In this document: in pieces, positions 1 to 6,045 of the stretch
How positions within the stretch are numbered: the first letter of the stretch is position 1
Layout of the letters: every line of letters begins with the position of its first letter
NCBI GenBank assembly: GCA_009930125.1
Contig: RZYZ01000061.1
Location: forward strand, 1-10,692
DNA length: 10,692 bases
DNA from: Clostridia bacterium
GTDB taxonomy: Bacteria; Bacillota; Clostridia; Clostridiales; Clostridiaceae
Reading direction: 5' to 3'
The notes under the pieces: model-generated
What the model was told of the DNA's origin: nothing
Seen by the model: only the letters and a program-made list of their open reading frames with translations
Database searches by the model: none
Position numbers and translations under genes: made by a program

Positions 1-86
1 ACATAAACGATGAGTATGGCAGCTAAAGCAAACCACCATGGCATTGAAAAGAGCCTTAGGCCTTTTTTGTCGGTAGTAGTAGTCAT
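1..86 (-). CDS. N-terminus of probable citrate/2-hydroxycarboxylate transporter (partial)
   Basis: Only the first 28 codons lie in the window; the gene continues beyond base 1. The start is chosen because GGAGG (95-99) sits 8 bases before this ATG and the frame stays open to the edge. The peptide begins MTTTTDKKGLRLF, then SMPWW, then a hydrophobic run (FALAAILIVY). A short charged head, an M-P-W motif and then the first membrane helix recalls 2-hydroxycarboxylate (CitS/CimH-type) symporters. Placement supports this: it diverges from a complete citrate lyase operon, where a citrate carrier is expected. The substrate is inferred from context, since 28 residues cannot prove the family. An ATG at 93 in another frame is less well spaced and gives a poorer peptide. 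Another membrane protein family remains possible. Confidence 0.5.
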   Translation of the reverse strand, partial: MTTTTDKKGLRLFSMPWWFALAAILIVY

Positions 87-237
87 TGATCATTCCTCCG
101 ATTAGTTATTATTTAGTATGAATATATTATTACCAGGTGAAATCAGTCAGACCAGAAATGATAAGGATGAGTTCACCATTGGAATCTGATTGAAACATTG
201 TGGTCGTATTCCATGGCCACTGAAATGCGATGCAATC

Positions 238-251
238 CTACAACGTTTTCA
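238..251. promoter_or_regulatory. Possible cre (CcpA) site at the transporter transcription start
   Basis: CTACAACGTTTTCA matches the right half (CGTTTTCA) of the Gram-positive catabolite-responsive element well and the left half poorly. It covers the predicted start of the transporter transcript, a typical place for CcpA repression. CcpA control of citrate genes is known in Enterococcus. One weak half-site makes this tentative. Confidence 0.25.
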
Positions 252-254
252 CTC

Positions 255-283
255 AGTATAAATTAAAGATATTCTCTTCACAA
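255..283 (-). promoter_or_regulatory. Promoter of the divergent transporter gene
   Basis: Read on the minus strand, TTGTGA (283-278) and TATACT (260-255) are separated by 17 bases. Each differs from the sigma-A consensus at two positions or fewer. Transcription would start near 248 and leave a leader of about 160 bases before the ATG at 86. It is assigned by sequence only. Confidence 0.5.
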
Positions 284-322
284 TATGTTTTGGTTTAAAG
301 AACAGTAAAAAAACAGCATCTC

Positions 323-429
323 ATTACCGCAATTATAATGTAGGGATGGTTTTACTGATGAATCGGTAATTGGCCATTGATCAGAGCTGAAGGTGTTTCC
401 GAAAGTTTTTCATCACAGTTACCGAAATT
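323..429. repeat. Three copies of a TTACCG-core element
   Basis: ATTACCGCAATT (323-334, plus), AATTACCGATT (371-361, minus) and GTTACCGAAATT (418-429, plus) share the core TTACCG with AT flanks. Core centres are 40 and 55 bases apart. All lie upstream of the best citC -10 box, where activator sites would be expected. Confidence 0.35.
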
Positions 430-491
430 CTGATTGTTATTAATAAAACATAAAGTACAGGTAAAAAACACATGAAATAAAAAAGTTGTCG

Positions 492-538
492 TATAATGAA
501 CATGTAATCGATACGATAGGGATTGACTGATAATCCCT
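492..538 (+). promoter_or_regulatory. Probable citC operon -10 box and leader hairpin
   Basis: A consensus TATAAT (492-497) lies 74 bases before the citC ATG. The bases at the -35 position (CACATG, 469-474) do not match consensus, which fits an activator-dependent promoter. The leader then carries a perfect 7-bp inverted repeat, AGGGATT (518-524) and AATCCCT (532-538), with a 7-base loop. The palindrome CCTATATAGG (544-553) follows just before the ribosome site. The hairpin has no T run, so it is not a standard terminator. Confidence 0.4.
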
Positions 539-571
539 GAAATCCTATATAGGTAAATGGGGGAGATTTTC

Positions 572-1603
572 ATGAATTATACACTTCAGAGAATGTGGAT
601 CGGAAGAAGCAGATCTGCCAGAGAAGCATGGGAGACCATGCTGATTCAGGCTGGCATCAGATCGGAAGACACGGTGGAATATACCGTAGGGGTATATGAC
701 GGAGAAAAGCTTGTCGCCACGGGATCCCGCTATAAGAATGTGCTCAAGTGCATAGCGGTCTGTAAAGATTATACGGGCGGAGAAGTCATAAGTCTTCTGA
801 TCTCCCATCTCATGACGGAAGTCTTTGATGAGGGACATACCTCCTGCTATGTCTATACGAAACCGGAGTCTGTCCAGTCCTTTGTCTACATGGGATTCAA
901 TGAAATCGAACGTGTGGGAGAGGATCTGGTCTTTCTGGAAAAAGCGGTGCATGGATTTGATGAGTTTCTGAGAAACCTCGAAAAAGAGAAGATTCCAGGT
1001 GAAAAGATCGCAGGCATTGTCATGAATGCCAATCCATTTACAAAGGGCCATCAGTATCTCATTGAAACAGCGGCAAAGGCCAGTGATGTGCTTCATGTTT
1101 TCGTTCTTACAGAAGACCTGTCCGCTTTTCCCACGAAGGTGAGAAAAGAGCTGGTGAAAAGAGGGACAGCCCATCTGAAGAATGTGAGGATTCATGAGAC
1201 AGGAGACTACATGGTCTCCGCCAAGACCTTCCCTTCCTATTTTCTGAAGGAAAACAAGGATGTGACGGAAGTCCAGGCAAGTCTGGATGCGAAGATCTTC
1301 AAAAATCACATTGCAAAGGCTCTGGGCATCACCACCAGATATGTGGGAGAAGAGCCGCTTTCCTTTGCGACCAACATCTACAATGAGGCCATGAAGAAAG
1401 TGTTTCAGGATGAAATGAACCTGGTGATCATTCCGCGTAAGGAATTTGACGGAGAAGTCATCAGCGCATCCAGAGTGAGAAAATACCTGAAAGAAGATCG
1501 TGTAGAGGATCTGAAGGGACTGGTTCCGGAAACCACCTTCCAGTTTCTGGTCTCTGAAGAAGGGAAAAAGATACAGGAAAAATTAAGAAGCGAGGAGCAG
1601 TAA
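572..1603 (+). CDS. citC: Citrate lyase ligase (acetate:SH-citrate lyase ligase)
   Basis: CitC acetylates the thiol of the prosthetic group on the CitD acyl-carrier subunit using ATP and acetate, converting inactive citrate lyase to the active acetyl form in the cytoplasm. The 343-residue product has an N-terminal GNAT-like domain (about 1-125) and a C-terminal nucleotidyltransferase domain. The latter shows the NPFTKGH motif (residues 154-160, HxGH-type ATP site) and ISASRVR (297-303, ISxSxxR-type). Length is normal for the family. The ATG at 572 is preferred over the in-frame ATG at 557 because GGGGGAG (559-565) ends 6 bases before it and overlaps the earlier codon. It is the first gene of citCDEFX; citD begins 6 bases after its stop. 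Confidence 0.95.
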   Translation: MNYTLQRMWIGRSRSAREAWETMLIQAGIRSEDTVEYTVGVYDGEKLVATGSRYKNVLKCIAVCKDYTGGEVISLLISHLMTEVFDEGHTSCYVYTKPESVQSFVYMGFNEIERVGEDLVFLEKAVHGFDEFLRNLEKEKIPGEKIAGIVMNANPFTKGHQYLIETAAKASDVLHVFVLTEDLSAFPTKVRKELVKRGTAHLKNVRIHETGDYMVSAKTFPSYFLKENKDVTEVQASLDAKIFKNHIAKALGITTRYVGEEPLSFATNIYNEAMKKVFQDEMNLVIIPRKEFDGEVISASRVRKYLKEDRVEDLKGLVPETTFQFLVSEEGKKIQEKLRSEEQ

Positions 1604-1609
1604 CAGCGT

Positions 1610-1930
1610 ATGCAGAAGTTTAACATTGTAAGGCAAGCCATTGCAGGTACCATGGAATCATCTGATCTTCAGATCATTCTGGACCAGAACGAAGGCAACG
1701 GCATTGAAATCGAACTGAAAAGTAGTGTGGAAAATCAGTATGGAAGAAGAATCAGAGAGGTCCTTCTGGATACTCTGAAGAACCTGGGCATAGAGGATGC
1801 CAAGCTGACGGTGACGGACAAGGGTGCGCTGGACTGCACCATCGTGGCCAGAACCATAGCAGTGGTGCACCGCGCAGCGGATGCCACAGATAAAATCGAC
1901 TGGGAGGGACTTGAAGAATGGAACGTTTAA
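1610..1930 (+). CDS. citD: Citrate lyase gamma subunit (acyl carrier protein)
   Basis: CitD carries the phosphoribosyl-dephospho-CoA prosthetic group to which acetyl and citryl groups are bound during citrate cleavage. The 106-residue product has the family signature AGTMESSD near the start; Ser17 corresponds to the modified serine (Ser14 of the Klebsiella protein). It also has GIEIELKSSVENQYG and DKGALDCTI, typical of CitD. It is slightly longer than usual at both ends. GAGGAG (1592-1597) is 12 bases before the ATG, a somewhat long spacing. The last 13 bases overlap the start of citE in another frame, suggesting coupled translation of two subunits needed in fixed ratio. Confidence 0.95.
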   Translation: MQKFNIVRQAIAGTMESSDLQIILDQNEGNGIEIELKSSVENQYGRRIREVLLDTLKNLGIEDAKLTVTDKGALDCTIVARTIAVVHRAADATDKIDWEGLEEWNV

Positions 1931-2808
1931 GAAGAACCATGATGTTTGTACCTGCCAGTAATGCAGGAATGCTGAGAGATGCCTATATCTATGGAGCCGA
2001 TTCCATCATGTTTGATCTGGAGGATTCCATCTCCCTGAAAGAGAAGGACACATCCAGGTTTCTGGTCTATCAGGCCGTGAAGACCATCGACTACGGTGCA
2101 ACGGAAACAGTGGTTAGAATCAACAGCCTGGATATGGGCGGAAGAGATGATGTTCATGCCATGGTAAGAGCAGGCATTGATGTCATCAGACTGCCAAAGA
2201 CGGAAACCGCTCAGGATATCCTGGATGTGGAAGAAGTGATTCTGGAAGCGGAAAGACAGTGCGGCAGAGAAGAAGGAAGCACGAGAATGATGGCGGCCAT
2301 CGAAGGTCCTGTGGGTGTTCTCAATGCCCTCAGCATCGCCACAGCAAGCGAAAGACTCATCGGTATCGCACTGGGCGCAGAAGACTATGTCACCTCCATG
2401 AAGACCAGAAGATATCCTGAAAGAAACAGTGAGGAAATCTTCTTCGCCAGATCCATGATCGTCCATGCAGCCAGAGCTGCAGGCATCGCGGCGCTGGATA
2501 CGGTGTTCTCCGATGTCAATGACTCCGAGACACTGCGAAGAGAAACGGAGCTCATCAGGCAGCTGGGCTTCGACGGAAAATCCGTCATCAATCCAAGACA
2601 GATTTCCATTGTGAACTCCGTCTTCACACCTACGGAAAAGGAAATCGCCAATGCCGTGGCTGTGATGAATGCCATCGAAGAAGCGGAAGCAAAGGGTTCA
2701 GGCGTCATCGCCCTCAATGGAAAGATGATCGACAAGCCCATTGTGGAAAGAGCGGAAAGAGTTCTGATGCTTGCTGAAGCAGCCGGCGTATACAGGAAAG
2801 GGGAATAA
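1918..2808 (+). CDS. citE: Citrate lyase beta subunit (citryl-ACP oxaloacetate-lyase)
   Basis: CitE cleaves citryl-ACP into oxaloacetate and acetyl-ACP. The 296-residue product is full length and matches the HpcH/HpaI aldolase-like CitE fold throughout. It has RRTMMFVPASNAGML at the start, FDLEDSIS (near residue 35), VVRIN with Arg67, RLPKTETAQD, AAIEGPVG with Glu129, and IALGAEDY with Asp156. Glu129 and Asp156 are the expected magnesium ligands. Near the C-terminus are GFDGKSVINPRQI and a VIALNGKMID segment typical of true CitE rather than related malyl-CoA lyases. GGGAGGG (1902-1908) precedes the ATG by 9 bases, inside citD. citF starts 2 bases after its stop. Confidence 0.96.
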   Translation: MERLRRTMMFVPASNAGMLRDAYIYGADSIMFDLEDSISLKEKDTSRFLVYQAVKTIDYGATETVVRINSLDMGGRDDVHAMVRAGIDVIRLPKTETAQDILDVEEVILEAERQCGREEGSTRMMAAIEGPVGVLNALSIATASERLIGIALGAEDYVTSMKTRRYPERNSEEIFFARSMIVHAARAAGIAALDTVFSDVNDSETLRRETELIRQLGFDGKSVINPRQISIVNSVFTPTEKEIANAVAVMNAIEEAEAKGSGVIALNGKMIDKPIVERAERVLMLAEAAGVYRKGE

Positions 2809-2810
2809 TC

Positions 2811-4349
2811 ATGGCAGAGAACAAGTTAGGCAGGGAAATCCCTGAACAGTATGCAGATGTCTTCGGCACCTTTGAAGGACAGTTTTCCAGAAGACATGAC
2901 TATAAAAGATCCAGCGGGAAAGTGACCTCTGTGAAACCCGGAGAATCAAAGCTCTTGGGTTCCATCAGAGAAGCCATAGAAAAATCAGGACTGAAAGATG
3001 GCATGACCATTTCCTTCCATCATCATTTCAGAGAAGGAGACAAGGTCCTTAATATGGTCATGGAAGAGATTGCTGCCATGGGCATCAAGGATCTGACACT
3101 GGCACCAAGTTCCATCGCCAATGTCCATGCACCGCTCATAGAGCATATCAGAAACGGTGTCATCACCCAGATCACCTCCTCCGGTCTGAGAGACAGGCTG
3201 GGCGCGGAAATCTCCCATGGACTCATGGAGAAGCCGGTGATCATCCGATCTCATGGCGGCAGAGCCAGAGCCATCGAAAAGGATGAAATACACATCGATG
3301 TGGCATTTCTGGGCGCACCCAGTGCCGATGCCTATGGAAACGCAAACGGTTCCCATGGAAAGGCCAACTGCGGTTCTCTGGGATATGCCAAGGTGGATGC
3401 CGAATTTGCGGACAAGGTGGTCATCATCACAGACAATCTGGTGCCCTATCCTAATACACCCATCAGCATTCCCCAGAATCAGGTGGATTATGTAGTGGTT
3501 GTGGACTCCATTGGAGACCCCAATGGCATCGCAAAGGGAGCCACCCGAATCACCACCAATCCGAAGGAACTTCTGATTGCAGAGAATGCAAGTAAGGTCA
3601 TCACAGCTTCACCGTACTATAAAGAAGGATTCTCCTTCCAGTCCGGAACCGGCGGTTCCACCCTTGCCGTGGCAAGATTCCTTCAGGACTCCATGAGAAA
3701 GGACAACATCAAGGCGTCCTTCGCATTAGGCGGACTGACAGGACATCTGTGCAGCATGCTGGAGGAAGGTCTCATCGAAAAAATCATCGATACCCAGTGC
3801 TTTGACAGAAGCGCCATCGAATCCATGAAGAAGAATGAGAACCACTATGAAATCAGTGCTTCCTTCTACGCCAATCCTGGAAACAAGGGTTCAGCAGTGA
3901 ATCAGCTGGACGTGGTTGTGCTGTCGGCACTGGAGATCGACACGAACTTCAATGTCAACGTCATGACAGGTTCCGACGGGGTCATCAGAGGCGCATCCGG
4001 CGGACACAGTGATGCATCAGCAGGAGCAAAGCTCAGCCTGGTTCTGACACCGCTGATCAGAGGAAGAATTCCTACCATCGTGGAGGAAGTGAATACTGTA
4101 ATCACCCCTGGAGAAAGCATCGATGTGGTGGTGACGGAGATCGGCATCGCCATCAATCCGCGCAGACAGGACCTTGTGGAAGCCTTCAGAAATCTCAATG
4201 TTCCTCAGTACACCATGGAGGAGCTGAAGGAGAAGGCCTATCAGGTGGTAGGACGTCCTGATCCCATCGTCTACGAGGACAGAGTGGTGGCGCTCATAGA
4301 ATATCGTGACGGAAGCCTCATTGATGTGGTGAGAAAAGTAAGAGACTAG
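2811..4349 (+). CDS. citF: Citrate lyase alpha subunit (citrate:acetyl-ACP transferase)
   Basis: CitF exchanges acetate for citrate on the acyl carrier CitD, giving citryl-ACP for CitE. The 512-residue product is of normal length and shows family hallmarks. SFHHHFREGD lies near residue 68, LAPSSIANVH near 98, and the glycine-rich FQSGTGGSTLAVARF begins at residue 276. ASFYANPGNKGSAVNQLDVVVLSALEID and the late TEIGIAINPRRQDL segment are also characteristic. It belongs to the CoA-transferase superfamily. The AAGGGGA ribosome site lies in the end of citE about 7 bases before the ATG, and only 2 bases separate the genes. No frameshift or missing motif is visible. Confidence 0.97.
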   Translation: MAENKLGREIPEQYADVFGTFEGQFSRRHDYKRSSGKVTSVKPGESKLLGSIREAIEKSGLKDGMTISFHHHFREGDKVLNMVMEEIAAMGIKDLTLAPSSIANVHAPLIEHIRNGVITQITSSGLRDRLGAEISHGLMEKPVIIRSHGGRARAIEKDEIHIDVAFLGAPSADAYGNANGSHGKANCGSLGYAKVDAEFADKVVIITDNLVPYPNTPISIPQNQVDYVVVVDSIGDPNGIAKGATRITTNPKELLIAENASKVITASPYYKEGFSFQSGTGGSTLAVARFLQDSMRKDNIKASFALGGLTGHLCSMLEEGLIEKIIDTQCFDRSAIESMKKNENHYEISASFYANPGNKGSAVNQLDVVVLSALEIDTNFNVNVMTGSDGVIRGASGGHSDASAGAKLSLVLTPLIRGRIPTIVEEVNTVITPGESIDVVVTEIGIAINPRRQDLVEAFRNLNVPQYTMEELKEKAYQVVGRPDPIVYEDRVVALIEYRDGSLIDVVRKVRD

Positions 4350-4370
4350 CATAAATAGGAGGTGCGAAGG

Positions 4371-4925
4371 ATGAAGAGTAATCCCTTTTCAGAGGGCAGC
4401 AGACCATTGCTGGAAGAAGTGCTTCATACACGGGAGAATCGCGCGCGATTTCAGGAAGCTCTGGCTGCAGAGTATGCCCCGGATCCTGTCATCTCCTTCA
4501 AGCTGAATATTCCAGGACCCGTGAAAAGCAATGAAACCATAGAAGAAATTTTTTCTCTTGGAAAATCCGACATAACAGATGTCCTCACCACCGAAGGATG
4601 GGAGATTCTCTATGAGAAAACCATGGATCTTAAAACAGGACCGGAGCTTTTTCTGGTGACCAGAGGGACACTTATGGAAGTGAAGAGAGCCATGGTCATT
4701 CTGGAAGAGGAAATGCCCCTGGGACGGCTTTTTGATCTGGATGTCTTTGCGAAAGAAGGGACTGTTGTCAGGACCCTCTCCAGAGAAAATCTGGGATATC
4801 ACGAGAGAAGATGCCTGGTCTGTGAGCAGCCCGCAAAGGTCTGTGGAAGAAACAGAACCCATGAAATCCGTGAAATGCATGAGAAAATCATGGAGATCCT
4901 GGAAAAAGAAAAGAGAATGAAATAG
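4371..4925 (+). CDS. citX: Holo-citrate lyase synthase (apo-ACP phosphoribosyl-dephospho-CoA transferase)
   Basis: CitX transfers 2'-(5''-phosphoribosyl)-3'-dephospho-CoA from its triphosphate precursor to the serine of apo-CitD. The 184-residue product has the nucleotidyltransferase-like GRLFDLDV (118-125; Asp122 and Asp124). It also has the cysteine/histidine cluster RRCLVCEQPAKVCGRNRTH (146-164), both characteristic of CitX. AGGAGG (4357-4362) is 8 bases before the ATG at 4371. A GTG at 4362 in the same frame overlaps that site and is rejected as the start. It follows citF by 21 bases and is last in the operon. CitX needs a precursor made by CitG, which is not encoded here. Confidence 0.93.
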   Translation: MKSNPFSEGSRPLLEEVLHTRENRARFQEALAAEYAPDPVISFKLNIPGPVKSNETIEEIFSLGKSDITDVLTTEGWEILYEKTMDLKTGPELFLVTRGTLMEVKRAMVILEEEMPLGRLFDLDVFAKEGTVVRTLSRENLGYHERRCLVCEQPAKVCGRNRTHEIREMHEKIMEILEKEKRMK

Positions 4926-4929
4926 AGGA

Positions 4930-4974
4930 AGCAGGTCTGAATTCTGTAAAGTAGGCATCAGACCTGCTCTTTTT
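4930..4974 (+). terminator. Terminator of the citrate lyase operon
   Basis: A perfect 11-bp stem, AGCAGGTCTGA (4930-4940) with TCAGACCTGCT (4958-4968), encloses a 17-base loop and is followed by CTTTTT. It starts 5 bases after the citX stop. Confidence 0.88.
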
Positions 4975-5006
4975 GCGTGGGAAAAATGAGATTCATCCCT
5001 TCACTC

Positions 5007-5056
5007 CGTGTCATAGCCCGGAATCATATGACACGCTCTCATTCCTATGTTAAAAT
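5007..5056 (+). promoter_or_regulatory. Promoter of the OsmC-family gene with overlapping operator-like repeat
   Basis: ATGACA (5028-5033), a 17-base spacer and TAAAAT (5051-5056) make a near-consensus promoter; the ATG is 43 bases beyond the -10 box. A perfect 9-bp inverted repeat, CGTGTCATA (5007-5015) and TATGACACG (5027-5035), has an 11-base gap. Its arm centres are 20 bp apart, about two helical turns, and its right arm covers the -35 box. This looks like a dimeric repressor or redox-regulator site. The regulator is unknown. Confidence 0.6.
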
Positions 5057-5098
5057 CTAACTATAGAATAGAACACATTAATCAGGAGGGAATAAATT

Positions 5099-5497
5099 AT
5101 GAAATGGGTCAACATGGAATTTGACTATGCATTCAAAGGGATACTGAAGGCGAAGAGAGGAACTGTGGACATCGGCATCGAAGAGGGAACCATCGAACCC
5201 TACGATATGGTCTTCGGCGCACTGGGATCCTGTCTCTACTCCACTTTTCTGGATATTGCAGTGAAAAAGAAGATTGTCTATGAAGGAGTCAGAATGAAGG
5301 TCTCCGGAGAAAAGAGAACTGAAGTGCCTACGACGCTGAAAACCGTGAATGTCGAGGTCACTGTCATCAATCCTGTGAAGGAAAAGGGACTGGACCAGGC
5401 TATGAGACTGGCAACAGAGTACTGCTCCGTTTACCAGACACTGTCTCATGTGGCAGAGATGAGTTACAGCCTGAACTTTGAATATACCGACAAGTAG
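5099..5497 (+). CDS. OsmC-family protein (putative thiol peroxidase or redox protein)
   Basis: This 132-residue cytoplasmic protein belongs to the OsmC/Ohr superfamily, whose best-known members reduce organic hydroperoxides with a pair of cysteines. Visible hallmarks are YDMVFGALGSCLYSTFLDIA with Cys45 and EYCSVYQTLSHVAEM with Cys109, the two expected catalytic positions. The beta-rich start (DYAFKGILKAKRGTVDIGI) is also typical. The usual P-x-E before the first cysteine is P-Y-D here, as in the YhfA-like subgroup, so the substrate is uncertain. AGGAGGG (5084-5090) lies 8 bases before the ATG. It is a single-gene unit between two terminators, with thioredoxin next downstream under its own promoter. 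Peroxidase activity is inferred. Confidence 0.85.
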   Translation: MKWVNMEFDYAFKGILKAKRGTVDIGIEEGTIEPYDMVFGALGSCLYSTFLDIAVKKKIVYEGVRMKVSGEKRTEVPTTLKTVNVEVTVINPVKEKGLDQAMRLATEYCSVYQTLSHVAEMSYSLNFEYTDK

Positions 5498-5506
5498 AAG
5501 ACCGTC

Positions 5507-5540
5507 AGCTCTGATTTAATCAGGGCTTTCTTTTTTTTTC
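5507..5540 (+). terminator. Terminator after the OsmC-family gene
   Basis: AGCTCTGATT and AATCAGGGCT pair with one G-U pair and a very short loop (5507-5527). TTC and a run of nine T follow directly. It lies 9 bases after the stop codon. Confidence 0.88.
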
Positions 5541-5584
5541 TTTTACTTTCGGTATGCGAAGGATGGAGTTCACAGAATAATACA

Positions 5585-5613
5585 TTGTGCAAAATCAGAT
5601 TTTGCTGTATAAT
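5585..5613 (+). promoter_or_regulatory. Thioredoxin promoter with palindrome filling the spacer
   Basis: TTGTGC (5585-5590), exactly 17 bases, then consensus TATAAT (5608-5613), 46 bases before the ATG. The spacer contains the perfect 17-base palindrome GCAAAATCAGATTTTGC (5589-5605), with 8-bp arms around one central A. A protein bound there would block or remodel the promoter, so this is a strong operator candidate. The binding protein is not identified. Confidence 0.7.
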
Positions 5614-5659
5614 AGATTTTATAAAATTTAATTTGATAGTAGTATGGAGATGATAAAGC

Positions 5660-5977
5660 ATGATAAGAAATACAGGAGAAGGAACTTTCGAGAAAGATGT
5701 TCTGGAAAGAAAAGGACTGGTGCTGGTGGATTTCTGGGCACCCTGGTGCGGTCCCTGCAAGATGATCGCGCCGGTGCTGGAACAGGTGGCGGAGGAATAC
5801 AAGGAAGATATTGAAATCGCCAAGCTGAACGTGGATGACCACAGCATCATAGCCCAGAGATACAAGATCAGGAGCATACCCACCATGATTCTGTTCAAGG
5901 ACGGAAAACCGGTGGATGGAGCCATAGGGATGAGGTCCAAGGATTATTTCAAGGAACTCATCAGAAAACACAAATAG
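5660..5977 (+). CDS. trxA: Thioredoxin
   Basis: A 105-residue thioredoxin, normal length for the family and cytoplasmic. It has the active site WCGPC (residues 29-33), the preceding VDFWAPWC strand-turn, and the cis-proline segment IRSIPTMILF (cis-Pro74). Conserved Asp24 lies in the buried position beside the cysteines. It would reduce disulfides using thioredoxin reductase (not encoded here). It is the likely electron donor for the thioredoxin-type glutathione peroxidases at 8936-10022. GGAG (5646-5649) is 10 bases before the ATG. It is transcribed alone, from a strong-looking promoter to a bidirectional terminator. The gene symbol assumes the general thioredoxin role; several paralogues are usual in this group. 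Confidence 0.93.
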   Translation: MIRNTGEGTFEKDVLERKGLVLVDFWAPWCGPCKMIAPVLEQVAEEYKEDIEIAKLNVDDHSIIAQRYKIRSIPTMILFKDGKPVDGAIGMRSKDYFKELIRKHK

Positions 5978-5987
5978 GTACAACAGA

Positions 5988-6026
5988 AAAAACACCGTCC
6001 ATGGATTGTCATGAGCGGTGTTTTTG
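5988..6026. terminator. Bidirectional terminator between thioredoxin and dUTPase genes
   Basis: AAAAACACCG (ending at 5998) and CGGTGTTTTT (6016-6025) form a 10-bp stem around a 17-base loop. A flank on one side and T flank on the other let it end transcription from both convergent genes. Confidence 0.85.
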
Positions 6027-6045
6027 TGTTCAGTAACGTATGGAC

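Larger units (their letters stand above)
87..571. other. Divergent regulatory region between transporter and citC
   Basis: This 485-base AT-rich gap contains no credible gene; the short open frames in it lack ribosome sites and resemble nothing I know. It holds the transporter promoter, the cre-like site, the inverted pair GGTGAA (137-142)/TTCACC (172-177) in the transporter leader, three TTACCG-core elements (323-429), the 10-base palindrome TTATTAATAA (437-446), a TATAAT box (492-497) and a leader hairpin (518-538). This density suits a citrate-responsive divergent control region bound by an activator such as CitI/CitO or a CitAB-type regulator. No such regulator gene is in the window, so that is inference. 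Confidence 0.5.

Noticed and set aside
352..573. 73-codon frame on the minus strand in the citC upstream region
   Set aside because: No credible ribosome site, no family resemblance, and it overlaps the citC promoter and leader.
545..1309. 254-codon open frame on the minus strand across citC
   Set aside because: It lies fully antisense to a certain gene, has no ribosome site and its translation resembles no protein family.
1927..2466. 179-codon open frame on the minus strand across citE
   Set aside because: Shadow of citE, with histidine- and serine-rich composition typical of antisense frames.
4389..4958. 189-codon open frame on the minus strand across citX
   Set aside because: It is antisense to citX and begins inside the operon terminator; low-complexity hydrophobic start, no family match.
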